A DNA stretch of 64,000 nt, from positions 1 through 64,000 of the forward strand of contig LNBW01000056.1 of assembly GCA_001567255.1 (NCBI GenBank). The letters are read 5' to 3'. Source of the stretch: Bacteroidetes bacterium OLB9 (GTDB lineage: Bacteria; Bacteroidota; Bacteroidia; Chitinophagales; Saprospiraceae). Position numbers and translations under genes: made by a program. Shown here in pieces: positions 28,601 to 37,397 of the stretch (positions within the stretch are counted from its first letter, which is position 1; every line of letters starts with the position of its first letter). The notes below the pieces were generated by a model. It worked only from the letters and a program-made list of their open reading frames with translations, searched no databases and was not told the DNA's origin.

Positions 28601-30233
28601 GGTTGTACACATTTTTCATCATCAGATCCCACATAGGAGAGTTGACAATCTGATTCGTAGATTTCAGCAATTTAACAAAATGAACTTTCGGAGGCTCTAC
28701 TCTGGTTGTATCTGCCTGATTAGCAGGATTGACTGAAGAAGTGGCAAGTTGTCCCACTGAATAGATAGCATTAGGGTTTGAAGTATAATAATAATTATAT
28801 GCTACTCCTACCACTTGATTTGGTCTCAATCGCACATTCAAAGAGATGGTTCCCAGCTTTTCATTATAAGTAAACTCTGAAGAATTTAATCTTCTACCTC
28901 TAAATACTTCGAAATCTTTAGTACGGCTCAGCCCAAAAGCAGGACTCTCTAGTACGTTTGTTACTTTGTCAATATCTTCAATATTGCGATAGGCCTTTAG
29001 TTTTTCGTAAATATTATTGGCATCATTATCTGGGAGTTCTTCATTGAAATCATCTCTATCACTACCATTATAAATCGTAGGCGCATTGGGATTGGTTGAA
29101 TATCTTTTATCCGGTTCTGCAAGGTCAGCAATGGCTGCCACCATATTTGTATTTTCCTGAAAATCAGGTCTGTCATCCGAGATCCAAACTTCAATCTGTG
29201 CAATTTTATGTGATGTTCTCAAATAAGGCAGGTTGGATAATACTCTTTCATATACGTTTCTATTGTAGTGGGATATGAAGAAGTGTCGATCTGCATCATA
29301 TTTATTAGGAGTGATTGAAAACTCTTGCTCCGCTACACCATTTTCGATACGGATAGAATTGTTTTTGGATCGCTGCTGTGATATCAATCCTGTCAACCTG
29401 AGCCTACCGAATTGTACCTCTGCCTTGAGACCAAAAAGGCTCTGGGCGCCTTGGATTAAGTTGCCTCTCAATGGCATACTCACATTACCGGCTTCGATTT
29501 TTTTGATAATGTCATCTTCCGAAAAAGCATCTGAATCAAATGCAAGCTTGGTTTGCTTATCAAAATTAAATGTTGACTGAGTATCGTAGTTAAAATCCAG
29601 ATCTAGCTTTTTACCTATTTTACCATCTACATTCATTTTAATCTTAGTAGTAAAATCGGGTTGACTTACTCTTTGGGCATTGAGCGTCAGTCGTGGGTCT
29701 TCACGCTTAGTATAAAGCCACCCAACGTTTAAATCGACACTTCCCTGCGGCTGAATATTGATCTCTGTCCCTCCAAAAAGTCTATCTACCAGGTTGTTTT
29801 GTATGTCTATTTTGTCTATCGGGTCAATTTTGCCTGTTTTAGATTTTTTATCCGATTTGATACCGGCGAGTGTATTAAAATATTGCCTTTCTTGTTCTGC
29901 AGCTACATAGTCCATATATTCTTCAAAAGTCAGATAAGTGGGCGTTCTGTAGTATTGATCACCTATTTTTTCCAAAACAATATACTTGCCTGTTTCAGGA
30001 TCGTATTCTACTTTTTGTTCTATCTGTTTTGGTAAAATATCAAATGGATTGTACTTTTTATCGGTAATAAAATCACCTTGTCTGTCCACTAATGGTATTG
30101 AATCCGTCACAATAGTCGGAATAATGTCTGTTTTGTATGGATCCGAAAGGTTTCTTGAGGGTACAATGGCCACAAGTTGACCAATGAAACCGATTAAAAT
30201 CCCTATAAACAATAAATATCTTTTTTCACCCAT
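22671..30233 (-). CDS. sprA: T9SS outer-membrane translocon protein SprA (Sov)
   Basis: Giant outer-membrane protein of 2520 residues, the size of SprA/Sov, whose 36-strand barrel is the export channel of the type IX secretion system. It starts with a signal peptide (residues about 1-25, RYLLFIGILIGFIGQLVAIV) and contains long beta-rich stretches, for instance DRLFGGTEINIQPQGSVDLNVGWLY near residue 155 (quoted in part elsewhere), repeated FDxQTKLAFDSDAFSEDDIIKKIEAG and the end TTLSFPMTTIRSGVTLRFSIN. A low-complexity Lys-rich insert lies near 2420. It should deliver the T9SS cargo encoded at 2.8, 4.2 and 57 kb. It is followed on the same strand, reading from the other side, by ruvA, an order often seen in Bacteroidota. 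Confidence 0.93.
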   Translation of the reverse strand: MGEKRYLLFIGILIGFIGQLVAIVPSRNLSDPYKTDIIPTIVTDSIPLVDRQGDFITDKKYNPFDILPKQIEQKVEYDPETGKYIVLEKIGDQYYRTPTYLTFEEYMDYVAAEQERQYFNTLAGIKSDKKSKTGKIDPIDKIDIQNNLVDRLFGGTEINIQPQGSVDLNVGWLYTKREDPRLTLNAQRVSQPDFTTKIKMNVDGKIGKKLDLDFNYDTQSTFNFDKQTKLAFDSDAFSEDDIIKKIEAGNVSMPLRGNLIQGAQSLFGLKAEVQFGRLRLTGLISQQRSKNNSIRIENGVAEQEFSITPNKYDADRHFFISHYNRNVYERVLSNLPYLRTSHKIAQIEVWISDDRPDFQENTNMVAAIADLAEPDKRYSTNPNAPTIYNGSDRDDFNEELPDNDANNIYEKLKAYRNIEDIDKVTNVLESPAFGLSRTKDFEVFRGRRLNSSEFTYNEKLGTISLNVRLRPNQVVGVAYNYYYTSNPNAIYSVGQLATSSVNPANQADTTRVEPPKVHFVKLLKSTNQIVNSPMWDLMMKNVYNLNTNTLSQSDFEFDIYYEDDNNDGSLKRYMPDPLLIKVPILELFNLDNLNRTGDPQPDGFFDYIPGVTVIERTGSIVFPVLEPFGGHLTGEKVGKVLVEKYNLDTIGLENALTKFRYDELYHQIQAITEHTGLVKNKFQMVGKVKSGSSNGVFNLGFYIPQGSVRVSAGGKQLIEGQDYEIDYSLGRLSIINPLYLSQGTPIDVRFEDNSLFSLQQKNMMGLRAEYQFNKNTSLGATFLRLSEVPITQKVNIGDDPIKNRIFGLDFNYSEEMPFLTSLVDKLPFYSTSEKSRINFTAEVAGLKPGHAKGIDLKYDDNNGNRVVEDEGIANIDDFEGAISNFNLGGYNVNLWTLASTPSILTTDATKFKEAAMDNNLAYNANRALINWSTLDLGTNRTSLDNSNPYTRIINQNQLFENRQVQPGQHQQLFTFDISYYPQERGPYNFDNKEGYPGISSGFDVVDNKKIVLRNPQSRWGGIQRYFPNSDFESANYESIEFWMLNPFMDRPDGEAHVIDESGKIVFNLGSVSEDVLKDNLLFFENAMPTSQRRVPVVNTVFGKATVSIPMVNGFDAQEGEAQDVGIDGLDNNQEALKFESWLIENDLANIAEIAKDPCNDDFVFFNDVSTSEYPSLLQRMKGFNGTQGNTPFSNGSSNINQFIRGNNYPDTEDINNNKTLDQTEAFYEYVIDIRRLGDSKELDTAAVREYLRETKTITVDGQEQKWYRFQIPLNSGTKVGPIEGFRGIQFMRMYMTDFETPKTFRLAEFQLQRSIWRKQQPLCEERPDQPNIEFSIDDVGIEENSDKLPFNYITPAGTVRTRSFGQLANLLQDEKSMALKFRELPQSCEVGMSKIANINLALYKRLQMFVHAENLAVIQRDTIKDGDISIIVRLGKDFPVDTLGIYNDSLKNLNNNYYEYELPLTISKTNSKDPAQSQKNIWPTRNFINVPLDSMLALRKYRIENNLKARAGIVEAVVNPEKGDIVRMVGNPSLGNVKVIEIVVKNRGNIFASGEVWVNELRVTGYNENFAWAAESRLQLQLADLAEINLSTGYSSNGYSSLDKRLHERNREEKFIYDAAINIDAGKLLPKEAKLTVPIYAQYQKTLITPEFDPIDQDIRVREKLSLVDTDMRDSIRDLAREEVTIKTFNIANARINAGGTGKPWSPSNFGVSYGYTENTMSNYLVKEDKQVSRTVGLDYVFSRRSTFVEPFKFIKVKGLQLISDFNFSYLPSNFSFTTRMNNQLNRRTFRQPVIPIYAFDDNRFSWERSYVLDWDFTKSLRFSYRAKAEALVDQLRYVGVANTLEERNLVDEKGSLYDENGVLYRDIVDQNGNVNYYRNENLEHLGRSKSYSHNLSLNYKLPFKSIPILNWINAGADYKADYGWDAGSLITIDDEGTLLGNTIRNGQKMALNFTLDFSRLYSKSNYLKSIESGKGVRSRKSPEQSPRQRKVSSQDKTNLGMADVELKESDADSKNKEKEENNRTKKDDKPRDPSIVERIILRPLMLVRSVKLNYKDERTTLIPGFMPQSKLLGQSEGFNAPGWDFIAGIQPNISGENNWLLRNQEWFNPSKSFNEGLIQTKQHSIDAKALIEPFKDFSIDVTLKKNYQQTHNEVFRKTEKTGDIFQQLALYDVGSYDASFYALNTLFRDSRGLYEQFKVNREIIARRLPNIDNPGVYNKDPQYPGGYGPTNTSVTVPAFMAAYTGQSPYSVELDQIDLVSKNTYIPKPNWQLNYAGLSKLPAVKKYFTNITIKHGYSSTLRVNNFQTSPLFDHNDPFGTLSPNDNYYSRLEVPTVAIQEQFVPIIGVSLKMVNDFKFDLDYKMIRSLTLDITELRENKSKEFTIGAGYVLKNFKAFSKNKKKTKKSKKDADASNKSDKGLLSGLIKDKGTSAEGKDLRFTFAYSMKDDISEVYNLQTGIDGQPNKGQKTTTLSTNVEFDVNKNLALRFFFDFSKTIPRTTLSFPMTTIRSGVTLRFSIN

Positions 30234-30345
30234 AAATGCTGCCTCTATTTTATCAAACTACCTGATTAAAATTTAGTCGGATATAAAATCTATCAGAGTA
30301 TAACGTCTGATTTTTGAATTGTTGTATAAATTATTGCTGTTTTTA

Positions 30346-30939
30346 TTAATTCATTTGCTTCAAAACCTGCTTAATCAAGTCTTCTACCTGACTTATATCA
30401 GGCTGATTACTTAATATTTGTTTAACATTCTTCTCCACTATTGGCTTGGGAAAGCCTAAAGCCATCAGTGCAGAAATTGCTTCATTTCTGATCGAACCAG
30501 TTTCTGTAGGAACCAATACCACTTGATCTTGGCCCATCTCCTTGATGACCTTATCTTTGAGATCGAGGATGATTCTTTTGGCCGTTTTGGGGCCGATACC
30601 TTTCACTTTGCTAAATGCAGCGGCATTTTCCATCATGATAGCTGATCTCACCTCATCCGCATTCATATACGAAAGGATGACTCTGGCTGTATTGACACCT
30701 ATCCCGGAAACAGAAATCAGCAAAATAAACAATGACCGCTCATCATCGTCAAAAAAACCATACAATGCATGCTCATCTTCCTTAATACTGAGATACGTAA
30801 GTATTTTGATTTTTTTGAGGTTTTCCAGCTTGCTGTAGGTATTCAGACTGATATTGACATGATAACCTACACCGCCACATTCTACGTAGATAAAAGTAGG
30901 CGAACTATGCGTTATGTCACCATTGAGATAAGCTATCAA
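30346..30939 (-). CDS. ruvA: Holliday junction branch migration protein RuvA
   Basis: DNA-binding subunit of the RuvAB branch-migration motor. The 197-residue protein has the OB-fold domain I (1-62, MIAYLNGDITHSSPTFIYVE, GVGYHVNISLNTY), tandem helix-hairpin-helix motifs in domain II (about 70-130, SVSGIGVNTARVIL and VKGIGPKTAKRIILDLKDK) and the flexible linker and small domain III (about 150-197, NEAISALMALGFPKPIVEK), which contacts RuvB. Length is normal. ruvB is not in the window. It lies upstream of sprA on the same strand with a 112-base gap. Confidence 0.96.
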   Translation of the reverse strand: MIAYLNGDITHSSPTFIYVECGGVGYHVNISLNTYSKLENLKKIKILTYLSIKEDEHALYGFFDDDERSLFILLISVSGIGVNTARVILSYMNADEVRSAIMMENAAAFSKVKGIGPKTAKRIILDLKDKVIKEMGQDQVVLVPTETGSIRNEAISALMALGFPKPIVEKNVKQILSNQPDISQVEDLIKQVLKQMN

Positions 30940-31036
30940 AATACTTTATTTTAATTTCAAAATGCAAAAATATTAAAATAATATATAATCTGTAATTTTC
31001 TAATATTGAAATTGCAGTTTACACACAGTTTTATAA

Positions 31037-32062
31037 CTACAAATGTTCGTTTCTGAATTGTTCCCACTTCCATGCTGAACGCATAATATCATCTACATCA
31101 TGTTGAGGTGACCACCCAAGCAAATGCTTCGCTTTTGTATAATCAGAATAGATAGCAGTTACATCACCCGGACGTCTCGGCCCTAGCTGATAATTGAGTT
31201 TGACACCGGTTTGTTTCTCAAATGCATGTATGATTTCAAGCACGGTAAGTCCATTTCCTATACCGACATTAAACACTTCTACAGGCTGCGTCTGATGGCC
31301 ATCAAAAATAAACTTTAGCGACAGGGTATGTGCATGAGCAAGGTCCTCCACATGGATATAATCTCTAATACAACTCCCATCACGTGTAGGATAATCAGTA
31401 CCAAAAACAGTCATAGTGTCTCTCTTGCCTATGGCTGTCTCAGTGATTACGGGCACCAGATTTTGTGGTGGGTTGATAGGCAGTTCCCCCAATATACCGC
31501 TAGAATGAGCACCGGCAGGATTAAAGTATCTTAACAAAATACTATTAACAGTAGTATGCTTTAAGCTGTCAGAAATGATTTTTTCACCCATCTGCTTAGT
31601 CCTTCCGTAAGGTGATGCTGCTTCCTGAATCGGTGTGTTTTCATCTACCGGGCTCTGACTGACGTCGCCATAAACAGTACAGCTTGAGCTAAAAATGAAG
31701 CCTTTTATATGGTTTTGGATGGACAGCGTCAGTATATTTATTAGAGATTCTAGATTATTCTTAAAATATAGCAATGGTTTTTCTACCGATTCACCCACCG
31801 CCTTCAATGCAGCAAAATGAATAATACCAGAGATATCATTATGCTCTTTAAAAATAATGCTCAAAGCCTCCAAATCACACAAATCTATATGGTAATAGGG
31901 CACCTCTACACCTGTAATTTTTTGGATAGCACTGAGTGCATAAGTATCTGAATTGATACCATTATCCACACAAACCACTTCAAAACCATTCTCCAGTAAA
32001 TCAATAATGGTATGACTTCCTATATATCCAGTGCCACCGGTGACTAATACTTTCTGCTTCAT
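31037..32062 (-). CDS. galE: UDP-glucose 4-epimerase
   Basis: Interconverts UDP-glucose and UDP-galactose with bound NAD, feeding surface polysaccharide synthesis. The 341-residue protein has the Rossmann motif VTGGTGYIGSHT at the N-terminus, the catalytic Ser in FSSSCTVYGD, the Tyr-x-x-x-Lys pair in YGRTKQMGEK, the substrate-binding NPAGAHSSGILGE and the ending PRRPGDVTAIYSDYTKAKHLLGW. All points to classic GalE rather than a general epimerase. It lies between ruvA and a histidine kinase gene, all on the minus strand. Confidence 0.94.
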   Translation of the reverse strand: MKQKVLVTGGTGYIGSHTIIDLLENGFEVVCVDNGINSDTYALSAIQKITGVEVPYYHIDLCDLEALSIIFKEHNDISGIIHFAALKAVGESVEKPLLYFKNNLESLINILTLSIQNHIKGFIFSSSCTVYGDVSQSPVDENTPIQEAASPYGRTKQMGEKIISDSLKHTTVNSILLRYFNPAGAHSSGILGELPINPPQNLVPVITETAIGKRDTMTVFGTDYPTRDGSCIRDYIHVEDLAHAHTLSLKFIFDGHQTQPVEVFNVGIGNGLTVLEIIHAFEKQTGVKLNYQLGPRRPGDVTAIYSDYTKAKHLLGWSPQHDVDDIMRSAWKWEQFRNEHL

Positions 32063-32096
32063 GCGCCTGCTTTATTTCTTTTTGAGATGAATTAGC

Positions 32097-33260
32097 TTAT
32101 TGGGAGGGCAAAATTATACAGAATTTAGTTTCTTCATTCGGTTTTGAAGATTTAACAAAAATTTTACCACCATGATATTGTTCTATTATCCTTTTAGCCA
32201 GTGAAAGTCCTAAGCCCCATCCTCTTTTCTTAGTTGAATACCCAGGTTTAAACACCGACTTAAAATTAGCAGCTGAAATACCGTGTCCATCATCCGTAAG
32301 TTCTATATAGATATTATCGCCTGTCTGATGTAATTTGCATCCTATCACACCCTGACCATCCATGGCATCCAACGAATTGCGAATGAGGTTCTCAATCACC
32401 CAGTCAAAAAGATGTCGATTGATACGACCTACAATGACCTGATCAGGCTGGATAAAGTTAAACTGAACTTTTTTAGGCGCACGCTTTTGAAAATACTCTT
32501 TGACTTTGACCAGTTCTTCATAAATATTGGTTTCGGTCAAAACCGGCTCTGAACCAATCTTTGAAAATCGCTCAGCCACCAGTTCTAGTCTGTTCACATC
32601 GTTTTTGAGTTCTTCAATGATTTCCATATTGGCAGTATCCTCACTATTATTTTCTTTTAATATCTCGATCCATCCCATGATGGCACTGATGGGTGTGCCG
32701 AGTTGATGCGCCGTCTCTTTAGCCATGCCTGCCCAAACCCGGTTTTGTTCCGACCGTCGTGACGAGTTAAAAAGTACATATCCCAACAAAATATACAGAC
32801 CGACAAGTAAGCCCTGCACGTAGGGAAATAATTTGATGTAATTCAATACCGGAGAATTGAACCAGTATATATTTTGAGCATATCCAGTGCCAATAATAGG
32901 TTTTTCGCCAGAAGCCAGAAACTCCTGCTTCTTTCGTTTCAGAAAGTCGGGGTCATTCAATTCCACCTCAGAAAAATTCTGGCCTTCGAGGTAACCTGTT
33001 TCATCTTCAAATATCACAGGTAGCGGAAATGAATCGATGATCGTCTGTAAAAAAGTAATATCTGCAGAATAGTTAGGGCCTACGTCTTGCTTGATAAACT
33101 CCTCGAGGGCTTGTCTGAATAGGAAAACATGTTTTTCTTCTTTGATTCTTAAGTTATTGGGCCAAAAATCTGAGTATAAAATCGTCAAAAGCAATATCAA
33201 TGAGCCCATAACCATCAAAGCAAGCTTCCATATATTACTTTTTTGAAAGATAGCAATCAT
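32097..33260 (-). CDS. Membrane sensor histidine kinase
   Basis: A 387-residue two-component kinase. Two membrane segments (about 12-30 and 146-162) flank a periplasmic region of about 110 residues; then come the HisKA box (AKETAHQLGTPISAIMGWIE, phosphorylated His) and the HATPase domain with the N box (ENLIRNSLDAMDG), G1 box (DDGHGI) and G2 box (RGWGLGLSLAKRI). No response regulator gene is adjacent, so it is an orphan kinase in this window. The input signal is unknown; no PAS or HAMP domain is evident. Confidence 0.9.
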   Translation of the reverse strand: MIAIFQKSNIWKLALMVMGSLILLLTILYSDFWPNNLRIKEEKHVFLFRQALEEFIKQDVGPNYSADITFLQTIIDSFPLPVIFEDETGYLEGQNFSEVELNDPDFLKRKKQEFLASGEKPIIGTGYAQNIYWFNSPVLNYIKLFPYVQGLLVGLYILLGYVLFNSSRRSEQNRVWAGMAKETAHQLGTPISAIMGWIEILKENNSEDTANMEIIEELKNDVNRLELVAERFSKIGSEPVLTETNIYEELVKVKEYFQKRAPKKVQFNFIQPDQVIVGRINRHLFDWVIENLIRNSLDAMDGQGVIGCKLHQTGDNIYIELTDDGHGISAANFKSVFKPGYSTKKRGWGLGLSLAKRIIEQYHGGKIFVKSSKPNEETKFCIILPSQ

Positions 33261-33349
33261 TTTAAATATAGGTGCTGAGGGTTGATTTTATCTGTAACGT
33301 ACAAACCTATGATGATTATTGTTTGAGTGGGCATTGAGCACGTTTTGTT

Positions 33350-34321
33350 TTATGGCAATTTGATGGCAGTGCCTATCATAAATATATTAAAGTTATCAGC
33401 AGACTTGTCAGTAAATAATTGTGAAAGATGGTACTTGCCATTAATTTCAAAACCATAAAATTTCAATCCGAATGAAACTCCATACAGCCAGTTGTTCATC
33501 GCATTTCTGCCATAACGATATTCGTGAATCACTTCTGCATTCTGTTTATACACCAGCTTTTGCTTGGTAAATAGTCTATAACCTCCATAACCGCCTACTT
33601 CCAGGTTAAATTTTTTACTCATCGGAATGGCAAATGTGAGCGGAATGGTTAGATAGCCCACTCTCAACTTAGAACGTTCAGCTACATCTTTGATAGGAAC
33701 AAAAACTCCAGCTCCATTTTGGTCTAGGGATACAATCACATCATTTTCAAATGAAAAGCGATTGACAAGATAGTGAAGTCCGAAATTGAATGATGGTTTA
33801 TTCAGCCCTGCAGCAAGAGGAACACTCCTTAACAAACCTAGCTCCCAAAACCACGAGCCACCAGTATGTACTTCAGGTACTTGACTTACTGTAGTCGCCT
33901 CATGAGTACCTATGAGCCCATTTATTCCAACTCCGATTCTCAACTTAGTTTTAGTCTTATTTTTGAATGGTATCAACTTGGAAATCGTACTTTCTTCTTC
34001 CGCCTGTCCTGATTCTGTTTGGGGCTCAAATATTTCAAAATGCGATGTGTCCTCTTCCGCTTCATTGAATTCATCTATGCTCGCAGGAACTTCTATTTTT
34101 GAAATTTCTATATCTAAAATTGACATAATAGAATCTACCTGATCTGCAAGTCTGACCTCGCTAGGTTGATCAGCCCACTCTTTTAAATAACTTAAATAAT
34201 CCCTAATTATTGAGCTGTAATACTCCATTTGATCCTTCTTTTCCTTTGGGCTGACTTGAGCAGAAATACAGAAAGGAATCGAAATCAGGAAAATGATAAA
34301 AAATGATTGCACCCATTTCAT
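33350..34321 (-). CDS. Outer-membrane beta-barrel protein, function unknown
   Basis: Exported 323-residue protein with signal peptide (MKWVQSFFIIFLISIPFCISAQ), an acidic helical region (about 30-110, EFNEAEEDTSHFEIFEP) and a beta-rich C-terminal part with alternating hydrophobic residues and Gly turns (LRIGVGINGLIGTHE, FNFGLHYLVNRFSFEN, FNLEVGGYGGYRLFTKQK, YGFEINGKYHLSQLF, FNIFMIGTAIKLP) typical of a small barrel of the PorT/OmpW-like type. I cannot name it. It lies upstream of the histidine kinase on the same strand with an 89-base gap, so a sensing role is conceivable. Confidence 0.7.
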   Translation of the reverse strand: MKWVQSFFIIFLISIPFCISAQVSPKEKKDQMEYYSSIIRDYLSYLKEWADQPSEVRLADQVDSIMSILDIEISKIEVPASIDEFNEAEEDTSHFEIFEPQTESGQAEEESTISKLIPFKNKTKTKLRIGVGINGLIGTHEATTVSQVPEVHTGGSWFWELGLLRSVPLAAGLNKPSFNFGLHYLVNRFSFENDVIVSLDQNGAGVFVPIKDVAERSKLRVGYLTIPLTFAIPMSKKFNLEVGGYGGYRLFTKQKLVYKQNAEVIHEYRYGRNAMNNWLYGVSFGLKFYGFEINGKYHLSQLFTDKSADNFNIFMIGTAIKLP

Positions 34322-34561
34322 AATATCAACAATTATGTATGAAATAAAACGCTAAAGTAGAAATTAATCTTATTCAATTTATTAAAATCATTCGTTTATT
34401 TATCCCAACACAATAACAAATAGTAAAGGATTCTCTAATTTTAGAATCATTTTTATCGAAAATACAGCTATCTTTTGCCTTTTCCATCAAATTACAACTA
34501 CTTAATACCATAAAAGATATTATAGAGATGCCAAATTGGCTAAAAATTGATGGAATGGCCT

Positions 34562-34569
34562 TATTTTTG
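34562..34569 (+). promoter_or_regulatory. Promoter -7 box TATTTTTG of glyRS
   Basis: TAnnTTTG match with a TTG 23 bases upstream, 35 bases before the glyRS start codon. Confidence 0.5.
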
Positions 34570-34604
34570 CACCTTCAAACAAAATAATCATTTTAAAAAA
34601 CTGT

Positions 34605-36143
34605 ATGATGGATTTTAAAAATCTGATTTCCCATTGTAAAGAATATGGCTTTATATTTCCTTCAAGTGAGATCTATGATGGCTTAAGTGCCGTGTATGAC
34701 TATGGCCCGAATGGTGTAGAGCTTAAAAACAATATTAAGTCCTACTGGTGGAAGTCTATGGTACAAATGCATAAAAACATAGTAGGGATAGATGCTGCTA
34801 TCTTTATGCATCCGAAGACATGGAAAGCATCCGGTCACGTTGACGCATTTAATGACCCACTGGTGGACAATAAAGATTCTAAAAAACGATACCGTGCCGA
34901 CCAGCTTATCGAAGGCTATGCTGAAAAAATCGAAGCTAAAATCAATAAAGATATAGAAAAGGCCCGAACACGTTTTGGAGATGCATTTGATGAAGCACAA
35001 TTCAGAGCTACTAATGAACGGATCATCGAGCGACAAAAGGAAATTGACGCTGTGCTCAACCGACTGGCTGATGCTATGAAAACAGGCAATATGGATGATC
35101 TGAAAGCACAGATTGAAGAATACGAAATCGTATGTCCTGAAAGTGGTTCGCGCAACTGGACTGAAGTACGCCAGTTTAATCTCATGTTCAACACTCAGCT
35201 GGGCAATATTGCCGGTGAGGAAGGCAAATTATACCTACGTCCGGAAACAGCACAAGGTATTTTTGTCAATTTCCTCAATGTACAGAAGTCCACGCGTCAG
35301 AAAGTTCCCTTTGGAATCGCCCAGATCGGCAAGGCATTTAGAAATGAAATCGTAGCCCGCCAGTTTATTTTCAGAATGAGAGAATTTGAGCAGATGGAGA
35401 TGCAATTTTTCATCCAGCCGGGTACTGAAATGCAATGGTATGAATACTGGAAAGAAACCAGACTGCAATGGCACAAGGCACTGGGTACAGACAGTAGTAA
35501 ACTCCGTTTTCACGACCATAACAACCTGGCGCACTACGCCAATGCTGCTGTAGATATTGAATTTGAGTTTCCGTTTGGATTTAAAGAGCTAGAAGGTATT
35601 CATTCTAGAACTGACTTTGATTTATCCCAGCACCAGGAGTTGTCCGGTAAAAAAATCCAATACTTTGATCCGGAACTGAATGAAAGTTATGTTCCTTATG
35701 TAGTAGAAACATCCATCGGTTGTGATAGAATGTTCCTGGCTATGATTTCTAATGCACTTCAGGAGGAAAATGTCCCGGATGCTGATGGACAAGATTCAGT
35801 CAGGACTGTGATGAAACTTCATCCGGCCATTGCACCTGTCAAGGTAGCCGTACTGCCATTGCTTAAAAACAAAGAAGAACTAACCTCTGCGGCAACGGCA
35901 CTTTATGACCAATTAAAAGTACACTTCAACTGTCAGTATGATGAAAAGGATGCTATCGGTCGAAGGTATAGAAGACAAGATGCCATAGGCACTCCTTACT
36001 GTATTACTATCGATTTTGAGACGCTTGAAAACAATACGGTAACTGTTCGCGATCGGGATTCACTGGAACAGGTACGCCTAAAAATAGATGAAGTGAAAAA
36101 TTTTTTTCAGGACAAAGTTTCAATCGAAAGCCTTCTCGTGTAA
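34605..36143 (+). CDS. glyQS: Glycyl-tRNA synthetase, homodimeric type
   Basis: Charges tRNA-Gly with glycine; class II synthetase of the single-chain alpha2 type, 512 residues. Visible features are FKNLISHCKEYGFIFPSSEIY at the N-terminus, GLSAVYDYGPNGVELKNNI, motif 2 (FRNEIVARQFIFRMREFEQMEMQFF), GIHSRTDFDLSQHQ, motif 3 (PYVVETSIGCDRMFLAMI) and the anticodon-binding domain (about 410-512: PVKVAVLPLLKNKEEL, DAIGRRYRRQDAIGTPYCITID). An ATG ATG pair begins the gene. A terminator follows 20 bases after the stop, so it is monocistronic. Confidence 0.96.
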   Translation: MMDFKNLISHCKEYGFIFPSSEIYDGLSAVYDYGPNGVELKNNIKSYWWKSMVQMHKNIVGIDAAIFMHPKTWKASGHVDAFNDPLVDNKDSKKRYRADQLIEGYAEKIEAKINKDIEKARTRFGDAFDEAQFRATNERIIERQKEIDAVLNRLADAMKTGNMDDLKAQIEEYEIVCPESGSRNWTEVRQFNLMFNTQLGNIAGEEGKLYLRPETAQGIFVNFLNVQKSTRQKVPFGIAQIGKAFRNEIVARQFIFRMREFEQMEMQFFIQPGTEMQWYEYWKETRLQWHKALGTDSSKLRFHDHNNLAHYANAAVDIEFEFPFGFKELEGIHSRTDFDLSQHQELSGKKIQYFDPELNESYVPYVVETSIGCDRMFLAMISNALQEENVPDADGQDSVRTVMKLHPAIAPVKVAVLPLLKNKEELTSAATALYDQLKVHFNCQYDEKDAIGRRYRRQDAIGTPYCITIDFETLENNTVTVRDRDSLEQVRLKIDEVKNFFQDKVSIESLLV

Positions 36144-36163
36144 GTATTTTTGTCAAGTTTGAT

Positions 36164-36208
36164 AAAAAAATAAACGCCGTCAATGTTATGTGAGGGCGTT
36201 TATTTTTT
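36164..36208 (+). terminator. Intrinsic terminator of glyRS
   Basis: AAATAAACGCC (ending 36178) pairs with GGCGTTTATTT (from 36195), followed by six T. A-rich on the left side, so it may work in both directions. Confidence 0.9.
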
Positions 36209-36384
36209 GTTCTATGGCTAGTTAAAAATAAGAAAGCGCCATTTTTTCAAATGACGCTTTACCAACATCTCAATATTAAATAACACTTTAATCAAGTAAA
36301 TCACACAAATTTCCTACAACAAATTTAATATATTTTATTATTCAAATTAAAATTTATATATTTATGCCTTCATAAAATAGACTT

Positions 36385-37326
36385 ATGAACATACAAGTTT
36401 CCCAATTAAGATATTTTTTATCACTGGCTTCTACACGTAGTTATAGTCTGGCAGCAGAATTGTGCAATGTATCACAACCAGCATTAAGCATGGCCATACG
36501 CAGGATGGAGGAAGAGCTTAACCTGACTTTGATTGATCGAAAGAGCAATCCGATTTCTCTTACGGAAGAAGGCGAGATCATCGCTTCGCAAGCGACAAAG
36601 ATCATGGAAGGTTTATCATCACTTGAAAAACTAGCTTCAGACCTTCATGATAACCACATGGCCGGCAATATCAAATTAAGTATTATTCCAACGCTAGCTC
36701 CTTATATATTACCAGGTTTGATTAAGAAATTTAGTGAAATGTATCCTAAAGTCGAGCTCATTGTTGAGGAGGAAACGACAAAAAACATACTTAATAAGCT
36801 AAAATCTTCTGAAATTGATGTTGCAGTTCTGGTTACGCCTGTTGAAGAAAAATCATTGATCTATGTTCCTATGTTCTATGAAGAGTTTTTTCTCTTCACG
36901 CACAAAAAGCTCAACAAACGCCATGCCTCTTCAGCTGATTTAGATTATAAAAACCTATGGCTGCTGCAGGAAGGGCATTGTATGAGAGAACAAATGCTCC
37001 GCATCTGTGAACACAAAAATATGGAGTCATCTAATATCACTTATAATGCAGGAAGTATCGAATCGCTCATCAATATTACTGAATACAATAAAGGAATGAC
37101 CATCATACCTGAAATGGCCACTTGGAATCTTTCCGTTGAGAGAAAAGAAAGAATCACTCCTTTTAATGATCCGGTACCGGTACGAGAAGTGAGTATCATG
37201 TATCACAAATTCACAACCAGACTGAGAGAAATCAATGCAATAATGCACATTATTGTAGAAAATGTTCCATCATTCATGAAGGTCAGGGAAAACTTTCAAA
37301 CCATTGATATAGCGCCTTTATCCTAA
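36385..37326 (+). CDS. oxyR: LysR-family peroxide regulator OxyR
   Basis: Transcription factor of 313 residues. The N-terminal winged helix (1-60: QLRYFLSLASTRSYSLAAEL, VSQPALSMAIRRMEEELNLTL) is followed by an effector domain. The peroxide-sensing pair is conserved: LLQEGHCMREQMLRICEH has Cys199 and Cys208, the same numbers and spacing as Escherichia coli OxyR, so disulfide formation under H2O2 is expected. Targets usually include catalase or peroxidase genes; none lies adjacent. It is monocistronic as far as visible. Confidence 0.93.
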   Translation: MNIQVSQLRYFLSLASTRSYSLAAELCNVSQPALSMAIRRMEEELNLTLIDRKSNPISLTEEGEIIASQATKIMEGLSSLEKLASDLHDNHMAGNIKLSIIPTLAPYILPGLIKKFSEMYPKVELIVEEETTKNILNKLKSSEIDVAVLVTPVEEKSLIYVPMFYEEFFLFTHKKLNKRHASSADLDYKNLWLLQEGHCMREQMLRICEHKNMESSNITYNAGSIESLINITEYNKGMTIIPEMATWNLSVERKERITPFNDPVPVREVSIMYHKFTTRLREINAIMHIIVENVPSFMKVRENFQTIDIAPLS

Positions 37327-37341
37327 ACAGGTCAAATAAAC

Positions 37342-37365
37342 AAAAAAGGGTGCACAATAGCACCC
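37342..37365 (-). terminator. Intrinsic terminator of the uppS-bamA-ompH operon
   Basis: GGGTGC/GCACCC 6-base stem with 6-base loop, then six T on the minus strand. It follows ompH by 32 bases. Confidence 0.8.
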
Positions 37366-37397
37366 TCATCTATAATTTGAGATGAATACAACTCGGA

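Noticed and set aside
22671..30233. Long opposite-strand open frames within sprA (for example around 26076-26576)
   Set aside because: They are shadows of a highly conserved coding frame, with no start context or protein-like features.
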